Source: Bacteroidales bacterium UBA3289
GTDB taxonomy: Bacteria > Bacteroidota > Bacteroidia > Bacteroidales > UBA932
Assembly (NCBI GenBank): GCA_002361625.1
Contig: DETL01000034.1
Span: forward strand, 36,944 to 100,943
DNA length: 64,000 nucleotides
Direction of reading: 5' to 3'
Of this stretch, positions 33,088-41,145 are shown piece after piece. Position numbers and translations under genes: made by a program. How positions within the stretch are numbered: the first letter of the stretch is position 1; every line of letters starts with the position of its first letter. The notes under the pieces are model-generated. The model saw only the letters and a list, made by a program, of their open reading frames with translations. It ran no database searches and was not told where the DNA came from.

Positions 33088-34062
33088 ATGATATCAAACA
33101 AAACAGACAACATGAATAGACTTGTCCATGTCGGAGACGCAATCAACCTGTCCCTGGAACTCGCGGAGAAGAGCCAGGGAGGAACCCTTGGAATCCCTTC
33201 CGGCTACCCGTCCCTGGACAGGCTCACCCGGGGCTGGAGTAAGGGAGAACTGATTGTCATCGGGGGCCGGCCGGGGACGGGGACCACCGCCCTGGCCCTC
33301 GGAATGGCCAGGAACGCGGCCGTAGACTTCGGAGTCCCGACGGCCTTCTTCTCCCTTGAATCGACGGTCCTGGAGATGACCGACCGGCTTATCGTTTCCG
33401 AATCCGGCATCCCGATGGAGAAGCTCCACGGGGAACGGACCATGCAGGAGGACGACTGGCAGCGGATGGAAGCATCCCTGAAGAGACTGTCGGAGGCCCC
33501 GCTCTATCTCGACGACACGCCTCCCAACCTCCCCCCGGAGTACCGCATCACGGAATTCCAATCCCAGGTCGAGCCGCTGGCGAAGGACAGGGAGGTGAAG
33601 CTTTTCGTCATCGACAACCTGCAGGCGACCGTCCCGGACTGGACCGGGTGGGAGCCGGAGTGTCTCGCCCGCGAGTGCCGCAAGACCCTCCATTTCCTCA
33701 AGCGGACGGCCGAATCCCTTGAGGCAGCGGTCATCGTCCTGTCCAGCCTGGGAAGGCCTATACGGAAAGGCATCACGTGGCCCACCCTGAAGGACTTCGA
33801 CGAATACTGTCCAAACGCAGAAGACTTCGCCGACAAGATCATTCTCCTACATAAGGCCTCTTTTCCCGACCTCAGCAAGGAGACGGATGACGTGGCCGAG
33901 GAACTGCTGATAGCGAGCCTCGTCCTGAACAGGAAGGGACGGACTGGGGCCGCGTGCCTTTCGTTCGACCAGGAGAGAATCCGGGTGGTGAATCCCGAAG
34001 AAGGCCGCTCCGCCGCCGGACGTATGCCCATTACCGACACTACTGAACCGGGGACTTTCTGA
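33088..34062 (+). CDS. DnaB-like RecA-fold ATPase lacking the Walker A lysine
   Basis: A 324-residue protein matching only the C-terminal ATPase domain of replicative DnaB. Conserved parts are GIPSGYPSLDRLTRGWSKGELIVI, VPTAFFSLEST, LFVIDNLQA (Walker B), AVIVLSSLGR and the tail LVLNRKGRTGAACLSFD. The P-loop reads GGRPGTGTT (59-67), with Thr where DnaB has the essential Lys, so ATP hydrolysis is probably impaired. The N-terminal helicase-loader domain is missing. The start is ATG 33088, or 33112. It may act as a regulatory or structural ring protein rather than a helicase. It ends one base before the radical SAM gene. Confidence 0.8.
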   Translation: MISNKTDNMNRLVHVGDAINLSLELAEKSQGGTLGIPSGYPSLDRLTRGWSKGELIVIGGRPGTGTTALALGMARNAAVDFGVPTAFFSLESTVLEMTDRLIVSESGIPMEKLHGERTMQEDDWQRMEASLKRLSEAPLYLDDTPPNLPPEYRITEFQSQVEPLAKDREVKLFVIDNLQATVPDWTGWEPECLARECRKTLHFLKRTAESLEAAVIVLSSLGRPIRKGITWPTLKDFDEYCPNAEDFADKIILLHKASFPDLSKETDDVAEELLIASLVLNRKGRTGAACLSFDQERIRVVNPEEGRSAAGRMPITDTTEPGTF

Positions 34063-34063
34063 T

Positions 34064-34894
34064 ATGGAAAAGAACATGATTACTGCCAAGATAGCCGGCA
34101 TCTCCCGGCTTCGCATGGAGGCGGACGGACCCGGCATACGGACGCTGGTCCATCTGAGCCGCTGCCCGCTCCTGTGCCGATACTGCCTGAACCCTGAGCT
34201 GAGGTCCGGCCGGATCGGCAAGCCATTCACGCCGGAACAGCTGCTGAAGGAACTGGAGTGCGACGACGTCTATTTCCGCGCGTCGAATGGCGGGGTGACC
34301 TTCAGCGGCGGCGAGCCCGCCTGCAGGAGCGAGTTCATTGCGAGGTTCCGCAGCGTCTGCCCGGAACACTGGACGATAGCCATCGAGACTTCCCTGAACG
34401 TCCTGCCTAAGCATGTCGAACAGCTCGTCGGGTGCATAGACCTTTGGATTGTTGACATCAAGGACATGGACGGGGGAATCTACCACGAGTACACGGGCGT
34501 CGCCAACAAGAGAGTCCTCGAAAACCTGCGGTATCTAGCGGAGCACGTCCTGAAGGAGCGGGTTCTCGTCCGGGTTCCGCTCATCCCCTGGTACAACACG
34601 CCGGCCGACGTGCAGGCGTCCATAAAGGCCGTCGAGGAGATGGGCTTCAAGACCGAGACCTTCACCTATGTGACGGAGCCGGAGCAATCGCCGGGAGCCG
34701 GGAAGCCGGAGTACATCGACCTTCTCGGAGACTTGGTCGATCCAAAAGCCATCACCGACACCCATCCGGAGGGTGAAAGGAAGATGGTCTGGAAGAAATT
34801 TGTGGAACGGATCAATCAGGCAATGCCGTTGATGGGCGTTATCGATTATAATATGACGGAGGGCGATGATAATGAATGGACTGAATGGGATTAA
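34064..34894 (+). CDS. Radical SAM protein, glycyl-radical-enzyme-activase-like
   Basis: A 276-residue radical SAM protein. The cluster motif is CPLLCRYC (CxxxCxxC), followed by GGVTFSGGEP, the SAM-binding GGE segment, and VDIKDMDGGIYHEYTG. This order and RMEADGPGIRTLVHLSRCP near the N-terminus match pyruvate formate-lyase activating enzymes. The extra 8Fe ferredoxin insertion of larger activases is absent. No glycyl radical enzyme lies in the window, so its substrate may be elsewhere or different. It follows the DnaB-like gene by one base and overlaps the small Cys-rich gene by 29. Confidence 0.88.
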   Translation: MEKNMITAKIAGISRLRMEADGPGIRTLVHLSRCPLLCRYCLNPELRSGRIGKPFTPEQLLKELECDDVYFRASNGGVTFSGGEPACRSEFIARFRSVCPEHWTIAIETSLNVLPKHVEQLVGCIDLWIVDIKDMDGGIYHEYTGVANKRVLENLRYLAEHVLKERVLVRVPLIPWYNTPADVQASIKAVEEMGFKTETFTYVTEPEQSPGAGKPEYIDLLGDLVDPKAITDTHPEGERKMVWKKFVERINQAMPLMGVIDYNMTEGDDNEWTEWD

Positions 34895-35132
34895 GAAATG
34901 CCGGTTGCTCCGGCAGATCCGGGAGCGGCTGTGCGATGACAACGGGCTCTTCTTCATTGAGGAGGAGTGTCAAAAGGAACACCCCGGCTGCAGGGGTACG
35001 TGCCCCGCATGCGAGCTCCACCTCCTCAGCCTGAAGAGGATGCTGGAGGAGATGAGGCAAAACGGGGAACGTATCAATTACGACGGAATCAAGGAACTAT
35101 ACGCAAAAGAAATCGAACCATGGCGTTTCTGA
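34866..35132 (+). CDS. Small Cys-containing protein
   Basis: An 88-residue protein. CQKEHPGCRGTCPACE gives four Cys in a spacing that suggests a zinc or Fe-S site, flanked by helices (KKCRLLRQIRERLCDD, ELHLLSLKRMLEEMRQNG). It overlaps the radical SAM gene at its start and the MreB-like gene at its end (13 bases), which is strong evidence of coupled translation. It might be an accessory or substrate protein for the radical SAM enzyme; that is inference. A second ATG lies at 34872. Confidence 0.65.
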   Translation: MIMNGLNGIKKCRLLRQIRERLCDDNGLFFIEEECQKEHPGCRGTCPACELHLLSLKRMLEEMRQNGERINYDGIKELYAKEIEPWRF

Positions 35133-36142
35133 GACAGGAGTTGGCCATCGACCTGGGCACGGCCAACACGGTGATATTCAAGGATGACAATGTCGTCCTT
35201 GACGAGCCCAGCATCATCGCGACGGACACCAAGACGGGCAAGCTCATGGCCCTCGGGACACAGGCGCAACTGATGGAAGAACACACTCCCCCGGGCATCA
35301 CGACGGTACGGCCGCTGATGAACGGAGTCATCGCCGACTACGACGCGGCGGAGATGATGCTCACCGGCTTCATCCGGAAGGCGACTGGGCGGCGGAAGTC
35401 CATCCTCGCCCCGGCCCTCCGCGTGGTCATCGGCATCCCCGGCGGCAGCACGCCCGTGGACATGCGGTCCATCCGGGACTCCGCCTCGCACGCCGGCGCG
35501 CATGACGTGGAGATGATCTACGAGCCGATGGCGTCCGCCCTCGGCATCGGCCTGGACGTCACGGCTCCGAACGGCAACATGATCGTGGACATCGGGGGCG
35601 GAACGACTGAGATCGCCGTCATCTCCCTCGGAGGAATCGTCGAGTCAGCGAGCATCCACATCGCCGGCAACGAGATCACCACGGACATCATCGACCATAT
35701 GGCGCAGCAGCACAACATCCACGTCGGGCGCACCACGGCCGATCAGATCAAGTTCGCGGTAGGTTCAGTGCTCCCCGAGCTGGACGAGGCCGAGGAGCCC
35801 GAACCGATCGCCGTGACCGGCAGGAACATGGTGACGGGGCTACCGCTTGAAGCGACCATCGACTATCGGGAGATCGCCATGTGCATTGACAAGACCATCG
35901 CAAAGATCGAGAACGAAATCCTCAAGGTCCTACAGAAGACCCCGCCGGAGCTCTACTCGAACATCGTGAGGAACGGGGTCTGGCTCGCCGGCGGAGGCTC
36001 TCTCCTCCGCGGCATCGCCAAGCGCTTCGCCGCGAAAGTGAACATCCCCTTTCACGTGGCCGAGGACCCGCTCAAGGCCGTGGCCAGGGGGACGTGCCTG
36101 GCGCTGAAGGGATCTGACCGCTATCCGTTTATGATGAAATAG
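35120..36142 (+). CDS. MreB-family actin-like protein
   Basis: A 340-residue protein with the full MreB pattern: phosphate-1 loop AIDLGTANTVIF, RPLMNGVIADYDAAEMML, phosphate-2 loop VDIGGGTTEIAVISLGG, and adenosine motif WLAGGGSLLRGIAKRF. The length is standard. In Bacteroidales the cell-shape gene normally sits with mreC, mreD, pbp2 and rodA; none is present, so this is probably a paralogue dedicated to the cluster. It may form filaments that organise the other products. The ATG at 35120 is fixed by homology and overlaps the previous gene. It is the last gene of the accessory region. Confidence 0.88.
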   Translation: MAFLRQELAIDLGTANTVIFKDDNVVLDEPSIIATDTKTGKLMALGTQAQLMEEHTPPGITTVRPLMNGVIADYDAAEMMLTGFIRKATGRRKSILAPALRVVIGIPGGSTPVDMRSIRDSASHAGAHDVEMIYEPMASALGIGLDVTAPNGNMIVDIGGGTTEIAVISLGGIVESASIHIAGNEITTDIIDHMAQQHNIHVGRTTADQIKFAVGSVLPELDEAEEPEPIAVTGRNMVTGLPLEATIDYREIAMCIDKTIAKIENEILKVLQKTPPELYSNIVRNGVWLAGGGSLLRGIAKRFAAKVNIPFHVAEDPLKAVARGTCLALKGSDRYPFMMK

Positions 36143-36250
36143 ACAGTCCGCATGATTATAAGTCATAACGTTTGGTGATTACACTGACAGCCCTGGATGA
36201 CCGTGACGCCGTTGGCAGGAGCGTAGAATGAGGTAACTACCTCCCGTCGC

Positions 36251-36832
36251 TTACCGGACGTACCGGTCGCGGTCGTCGGGGGAGAGGGGGCGGATGACGC
36301 GGCAGGGGTTGCCGGCGGCGAGGACGCCGGGCGGGATGTCTTTGACGACGACGGAGCCTCCGGCGATGACGGAGCCGCTGCCGATGGTGACGCCGGGCAT
36401 GACGCACACCATTCCGCCGATCCAGACATCGTCCCCGATGGTGATGGGCAGGGAGTACTCCAGCTTCTGGCGTCGAAGGTCCTTGTCCAGCGGATGGCCT
36501 GCCGTGTAGAATCCGCACTGCGGGGCGATAAACACGTTGCTGCCGATCTTGATTTTCGCCTCGTCCAGGAATACGCAATAGCCGTTGATGAAGACGTTGT
36601 CGCCGAATTCCAGGTTGGACCCGTAGTCGCAGAAGAAGGGCGGGACGATGGTGAGGCCGCTCCCTTTGTGGGGCAGCAGCTTGTCGAGGAGGGCGGCGCG
36701 GCCTTCGAAATCGGTGATCCGCAGGGCGTTGTATTCCTGGCATAGTTCCTGGGCCCGGTACAGTTCGCCGAGGAGTTCCCCGCTCGAGGCGTCATACAGA
36801 CGGCCGGACATCATTTCTTCCCGGATGCTCAT
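36251..36832 (-). CDS. Sugar O-acetyltransferase (maltose/galactoside acetyltransferase family)
   Basis: A 193-residue left-handed beta-helix enzyme that moves acetyl from acetyl-CoA to a sugar hydroxyl. The N-terminal Maa domain (EMMSGRLYDASSGELLGELYRA) is followed by hexapeptide turns (GDNVFINGYCVFLD, IGSNVFIAPQCGFYTAGHP with the catalytic His, IGDDVWIGGMVCVMPGVTIGSG). The length is typical of NodL/Maa/LacA. It starts six bases after pgeF and is probably co-transcribed. The substrate is not evident. Confidence 0.92.
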   Translation of the reverse strand: MSIREEMMSGRLYDASSGELLGELYRAQELCQEYNALRITDFEGRAALLDKLLPHKGSGLTIVPPFFCDYGSNLEFGDNVFINGYCVFLDEAKIKIGSNVFIAPQCGFYTAGHPLDKDLRRQKLEYSLPITIGDDVWIGGMVCVMPGVTIGSGSVIAGGSVVVKDIPPGVLAAGNPCRVIRPLSPDDRDRYVR

Positions 36833-36838
36833 GGCAAA

Positions 36839-37519
36839 TTATCCGTTTATCCTGATCGCGTTGATGATCCTTCCGCACTGGATGCCTTCCCGCCGGGCGG
36901 AGAAGAGATCGGCCGAGGTGTAAGTGTCGATGCCGCAGCACCGGATGTTCCCGGCCGGGATGCCGGCGCTTTCCAGCAGCCATGCATTGGCCTTCCAAAG
37001 GTCGATGTGATGCCCTCCGGACATGGGCGAGCCGTCTCCCGGGCCCCGGAAAGACCAGATCTCTTCCATCGGGAATCCCGCGTCCTTGAATTGCATGGCC
37101 ACCTCTTCACCCACCTGGAAACTGTCCGGGCCGATGGAAGGTCCGATGACCGCCTGCAGGTCCCCGGCCTTGCACCCGAACTGCTGCTCCATGACGTCGA
37201 TGGCCCCCCGGACGATATGCAGGACCGTACCTTTCCAGCCGGAATGCACTGCCGCCACGACCTGTCGTGCCGGATCGAACAGCAGGATGGGAACGCAGTC
37301 TGCCGTCCGCACTCCGATTGAGACCCCGGAAAGGGCGGTCACGAAGGCATCGTATCCCTCCAGTTCCTCACGGGTGTAATCCGGCCGGTCGATCACGGCG
37401 ACTTTCGCACCGTGGACCTGATGCCCCTGAATGACGGGATACGGAAGCACGCTGTTCCTTCGGGTGGAAAACGCCTCCACTCCGCTTCCCAGGTCGTATT
37501 TGATCGATTCGGTATACAT
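36839..37519 (-). CDS. pgeF: Peptidoglycan-editing factor / multicopper-oxidase-like purine nucleoside enzyme
   Basis: A 226-residue cytoplasmic YfiH/LACC1-type enzyme. Diagnostic segments are QGHQVHGAKVAVID (catalytic His), RTADCVPILLFDP (Cys), AAVHSGWKGTVLHIV (His) and AVIGPSIGPDSFQVGEEV. Members hydrolyse or phosphorolyse purine nucleosides and prevent wrong peptidoglycan precursors. The length is slightly short, as the C-terminal helix ends RRIINAIRING-like. It has its own promoter (37527-37534) seven bases before the ATG, and the acetyltransferase follows. Confidence 0.92.
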   Translation of the reverse strand: MYTESIKYDLGSGVEAFSTRRNSVLPYPVIQGHQVHGAKVAVIDRPDYTREELEGYDAFVTALSGVSIGVRTADCVPILLFDPARQVVAAVHSGWKGTVLHIVRGAIDVMEQQFGCKAGDLQAVIGPSIGPDSFQVGEEVAMQFKDAGFPMEEIWSFRGPGDGSPMSGGHHIDLWKANAWLLESAGIPAGNIRCCGIDTYTSADLFSARREGIQCGRIINAIRING

Positions 37520-37526
37520 AGGCCTG

Positions 37527-37534
37527 CAAAAATA
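37527..37534 (-). promoter_or_regulatory. -7 element of the pgeF promoter
   Basis: TATTTTTG on the minus strand, seven bases before the pgeF ATG, fits TAnnTTTG. A TTTG on the same strand at 37550-37547 is too close to be the usual -33 element. Confidence 0.45.
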
Positions 37535-37590
37535 CCGATTTCTTTGCAAATAATGGTACGAATCCCCGGGCGCCGAAACGAAAAAACAAG

Positions 37591-37598
37591 TATATTCG
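37591..37598 (+). promoter_or_regulatory. Possible -7 element of the patatin-clpSA-aat operon
   Basis: TATATTCG, one base off TAnnTTTG, lies 20 bases before the GTG of the patatin gene in the 99-base divergent gap with pgeF. No clear -33 TTG is seen. Confidence 0.35.
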
Positions 37599-37618
37599 CA
37601 AAACAAAGCTTGATTGAC

Positions 37619-38614
37619 GTGAAGAAGGTAGCATTGGTACTCTCCAGCGGGGGCCCGAGGGGCTTCGCTTATATCGGGGCCATCGAAGAGCTGGTCCGTC
37701 GGGGCTATGTCATATCGTCCGTTACCGGGACCTCCGCCGGTTCCCTGGTGGGGGGCGTTTACGCGGCTGGGGGCCTGGAAACGTTCAAGGAATGGCTCAC
37801 GAGCCTGACGCCCGCACAGGTCATGACGCTGATGGATCCGTCGTTTACCCGGACTGCCCTCGTGAAGGGCGAGCGGCTGATGCGGGAAATCCGGAAAAGG
37901 GTCCCGGAGGTCAGGATCGAAGACCTTCCGATTCCCTTCACCGCCGTGGCGACGGACCTTTATACCGGGGAGGAAGTCCTTTTCCGGGAGGGCCCGCTTT
38001 TCGATGCCGTGCGGGCCAGCATCTCGATCCCGTCGATGTTCGTGCCGGTACACATGGGCACGCACACCCTCGTCGATGGCGGCATCTGCAACACGTTCCC
38101 GCTCAATCGTGCCGTCCGGACGGAAGGCGACCTCCTCATCGGCTTCAATGTGAACGAGATCGATGCGGTGGAGATCCGGTCTTTCCTCGAATCGCGGAGG
38201 GAGCTTGACGACAGAGGGGCCGCGTTGAAGGAGGAAGCGCAGCAGGTCTTCCGGGAGACGCTGTCGGCTCCGGGCGTCGATTCCCTCCGGCGGGTGAAGG
38301 AGCTGATCATGACCGGGGTCGAGACCTTTCAGGAAGACCATCAGCTGGCGCTGGACGGACGGGAGAAACGGATCCCGACAGGGGCCGACGACAACGTGGC
38401 GACCATCCTGGACCGGAGTTTCGGCATCATGAACTGCGCCATGGCGCGCCAGAGCATCGCCCTGAACCCGCCCGACATCCTGGTGAGCCTTCCTTACGAT
38501 TCCTATCAGGGGGTGGCCGCATACGCCCGGGCCGGAGAGATCATCGACAAAGGCCGGGAACTGATGTCCCAGGCCCTGGACCGCCATGAGGCAGGATTAT
38601 CCGTGAAACCCTAG
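37619..38614 (+). CDS. Patatin-like phospholipase
   Basis: A 331-residue lipid acyl hydrolase of the RssA/patatin family. The oxyanion loop SSGGPRGFAYIGAIEEL is at the N-terminus, the nucleophile elbow GTSAG at about 39-43, and the dyad Asp in LVDGGICNTFP at about 150-160. No signal peptide, so it acts in the cytoplasm or at the inner membrane. The C-terminal half is helical. The start is GTG 37619; TTG 37610 is possible. It lies three bases before clpS and probably shares its transcript, which is an unusual pairing. Confidence 0.88.
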   Translation: MKKVALVLSSGGPRGFAYIGAIEELVRRGYVISSVTGTSAGSLVGGVYAAGGLETFKEWLTSLTPAQVMTLMDPSFTRTALVKGERLMREIRKRVPEVRIEDLPIPFTAVATDLYTGEEVLFREGPLFDAVRASISIPSMFVPVHMGTHTLVDGGICNTFPLNRAVRTEGDLLIGFNVNEIDAVEIRSFLESRRELDDRGAALKEEAQQVFRETLSAPGVDSLRRVKELIMTGVETFQEDHQLALDGREKRIPTGADDNVATILDRSFGIMNCAMARQSIALNPPDILVSLPYDSYQGVAAYARAGEIIDKGRELMSQALDRHEAGLSVKP

Positions 38615-38617
38615 CGC

Positions 38618-38935
38618 ATGGAACAGAGGAAAACCGTAACTAAAGAGACATGGCAGTACCGCGAAGACCTTCGGGAGCCGAAACGGTATCAGGTCTTCGT
38701 CCTCAACGATGACATGACGACCTTCGAATTTGTCGTAAGCGTCATGATGGACGTGTTTGGCAAAAGCGAGGAGGACGCCTGGCGGATCGCGGACCGGACC
38801 CATCATCACGGAAAGGCCCTCGTCGGGACATACACCTATGATATGGCGCATACCAAAGTCAACAAGGCGGTATCCCTGGCGCGGGAAAACGGTTTCCCGC
38901 TCAATTTCACCATCGTACCTGAAGAGAAGAAATGA
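38618..38935 (+). CDS. clpS: ATP-dependent Clp protease adaptor ClpS
   Basis: A 105-residue adaptor that recognises proteins with a destabilising N-terminal residue and passes them to ClpA. Key features are VLNDDMTTFEFVVSVMMDVF (the NDD and helix-1 pocket), HHHGKALVGTYTYDMAHTKV (binding-pocket His and the conserved G-x-Y), and the flexible N-terminal tail. The length is standard. It overlaps clpA by ATGA (38932-38935), so the adaptor and unfoldase are made together. Confidence 0.96.
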   Translation: MEQRKTVTKETWQYREDLREPKRYQVFVLNDDMTTFEFVVSVMMDVFGKSEEDAWRIADRTHHHGKALVGTYTYDMAHTKVNKAVSLARENGFPLNFTIVPEEKK

Positions 38936-41145
38936 ACGGTGAGATAGCATCCAGCGTCCAATTGGCGCTGAACAAGGCGGCGATGTTCGCCGGAAAATAC
39001 CATACGCAGTATATTACCCCCGAGATCTTTCTGCAGGGGCTCCTGACCCTGGAACGGTTCCGTTCGGTGCTCGAAGGTTTCGCGACTTCGCTGGCGGAGG
39101 CCGGGAAAGACCTCGCCGGGTATATTGCTGCCAATGTCGAAAAAGCCGACGGGGAGATCAAGGAGCTGGAACTGTCCTACCAGCTGATGCAGGTCCTCCA
39201 GATGGCCGATGTCCAGGTGTCCCAGTCCAGTGCCGACCGGATCGACATCCCGCATATCATCTACGCCCTCTACCAGCTCGAGGACAGTTACGCCGCTTTC
39301 TGGCTGAAAAAGTATGTCACCCCTGCTCAAGGCGACCTGCTCAGTGCCTTGAATGAGGCTTATGCCGACGATTCCTCCGGAACGGAGGACCAAGGCGCGG
39401 AAGACGAGTCACAGAAAGCCTGGATGCGGTCCTGCCGTCCCTTGACGGTGGAGCAGGACTGGCGCCTCATCGGCCGGGAGAAAGAAATCGCCAGGGCCCT
39501 GCTGGTCCTTTGCCGGAAGCAGAAGTGCAACCCGGTTTTCGTCGGCGAGCACGGGGTTGGGAAGACCGCCATCGTCCGCGGCCTCGCCGCCCTGCTGGAG
39601 AAGGGGAATGTCCCCAAACGCCTGCAAGGAAAAAAACTGTATTCGCTTGATTTCTCCTCCATTATCTCCGGGACCCAGTTTCGGGGCGACCTCGAGCGCA
39701 GGATGAAGGAGGTCCTGGACGGAGTGGCTGCCGAAGGGAATATCATCCTTTTCATCGACAATATCCACGAGATCGTCGGAGCGGGACGCACCGGCGACAG
39801 TGCCAGCGACGCGACGAGCCTCCTCGTTCCCTATATCGAACGGCGGGACATCGCTTTCATCGGGGCTACGACCTTCGAGGATTATAAGAAGAGCGTGAAC
39901 CGCAGCAAGAACCTCGAGCGCCTGTTCCAGAAGATCGAGGTCGAGGAACCTTCCAGGGACGAGGCCGTGGAAATCCTGGAAGGACTCCGGGGGCAGTTCG
40001 AGGCCTTCCACGGGGTCCGGTATGCGGACGGAGTCATCCGGTATGCCGTCGAGAGCAGCGACCGGTACATCCACGGGCGCTTCCTACCGGAGAAAGCCAT
40101 CGACCTGCTGGACGAATCCGGGGCCTGGCTGGAGATGCACCCGGTCGAAGGCCGCGACCAGGTGGTCGATAAGGCACTCGTCCAGGCGGTTCTGAGCCGG
40201 ATCAGCGGAATCGACCTTACCGACAAAGAAGCGGAAGAGGACGCCGTGTACTCGCTCAAGGACGAACTGAAGAAGCGGATCTTCGGGCAGGATGGAGCTA
40301 TCGACACGGTCTGCGATGCCGTCTATACGGCGAAGGCGGGCCTTTCCGATGCGCTGAAGCCGATGGCGTCGTTCCTCTTCGTCGGTCCGACGGGTGTGGG
40401 AAAGACCCAGTTGGCAAAGGACCTGTCCGACCTCCTCCGGATGCCGCTTCTGCGCTACGACATGAGCGAATACGCGGAGAAGCACACCGTGTCCAAGTTC
40501 ATCGGCGCCCCGGCCGGGTATGTGGGTTATGAGGACGGCGGCATCCTGGTGGACGCGATCCGGCGCTCGCCGCACAGCGTCCTGCTGCTGGACGAGATCG
40601 AGAAGGCCCACCAGGACATCTACAATCTCCTGCTCCAGATCATGGACTATGGAACGCTGACGGATTCGCGCGGCCAGAAGGCCGATTTCCGGAATGCCAT
40701 CATCATTCTGACATCGAATGCCGGCGCCCGTTTCGCCAGCCGTCCTTCCATCGGTTTTTCGCCTGAAATCCATGCCGGCGAGGCGATGGGGAAGGAAGTG
40801 CGGAACGTCTTCGCGCCCGAGTTCGTCAACCGCCTGTCGGCGACGGTCGTATTCAACAATCTCTCCGAAGGGATGGCCCGCCGGATCGTCGATGCCAAGA
40901 TCCGGGAGTTCGACGCGCAGCTCCAGGGGAAGGGTATCCGCCTGACTTACTCCGACGAAGCCCGCGCCGGAATCCTCCGGAAAGGCTATTCGCAGGAATA
41001 CGGCGCCCGGGAGATCGAGAGAATCATCACGCGGGACATCAAGCCGCTCGTGGTCAAGGAAATCCTGTTCGGCTTCCTGAAGGACGGAGGGGAAGCCATG
41101 GTGGCCTGCACGGTTGACGGCTTCATCCTGAAAAATAAGTCATGA
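38932..41145 (+). CDS. clpA: ATP-dependent Clp protease ATP-binding subunit ClpA
   Basis: A 737-residue AAA+ unfoldase. An N-domain (about 1-140) with YITPEIFLQGLL binds ClpS. The first AAA module has Walker A GEHGVGKTA and Walker B IILFIDNIHE; the second has GPTGVGKTQLAK and LLLDEIEKAHQDIY, ending with the D2-small domain YSQEYGAREIERII. No long middle coiled coil, so it is ClpA and not ClpB/ClpC. ClpP itself is not in the window. It overlaps clpS upstream and aat downstream by four bases each. Confidence 0.95.
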   Translation: MNGEIASSVQLALNKAAMFAGKYHTQYITPEIFLQGLLTLERFRSVLEGFATSLAEAGKDLAGYIAANVEKADGEIKELELSYQLMQVLQMADVQVSQSSADRIDIPHIIYALYQLEDSYAAFWLKKYVTPAQGDLLSALNEAYADDSSGTEDQGAEDESQKAWMRSCRPLTVEQDWRLIGREKEIARALLVLCRKQKCNPVFVGEHGVGKTAIVRGLAALLEKGNVPKRLQGKKLYSLDFSSIISGTQFRGDLERRMKEVLDGVAAEGNIILFIDNIHEIVGAGRTGDSASDATSLLVPYIERRDIAFIGATTFEDYKKSVNRSKNLERLFQKIEVEEPSRDEAVEILEGLRGQFEAFHGVRYADGVIRYAVESSDRYIHGRFLPEKAIDLLDESGAWLEMHPVEGRDQVVDKALVQAVLSRISGIDLTDKEAEEDAVYSLKDELKKRIFGQDGAIDTVCDAVYTAKAGLSDALKPMASFLFVGPTGVGKTQLAKDLSDLLRMPLLRYDMSEYAEKHTVSKFIGAPAGYVGYEDGGILVDAIRRSPHSVLLLDEIEKAHQDIYNLLLQIMDYGTLTDSRGQKADFRNAIIILTSNAGARFASRPSIGFSPEIHAGEAMGKEVRNVFAPEFVNRLSATVVFNNLSEGMARRIVDAKIREFDAQLQGKGIRLTYSDEARAGILRKGYSQEYGAREIERIITRDIKPLVVKEILFGFLKDGGEAMVACTVDGFILKNKS

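Noticed and set aside
11890..36234. 13-base direct repeat CGTAGAATGAGGT at 11890-11902 and 36222-36234, flanking the accessory region
   Set aside because: Repeats of this length are expected many times by chance in 64 kb. The left copy is the end of the antitoxin gene and no recombinase is present, so I do not call it an attachment site.
36163..36240. Minus-strand tail reading SFYAPANGVTVIQGCQCNHQTL before the acetyltransferase stop
   Set aside because: It looks protein-like, but the frame upstream is only a shadow of the acetyltransferase gene. It could be a remnant, too short to support.
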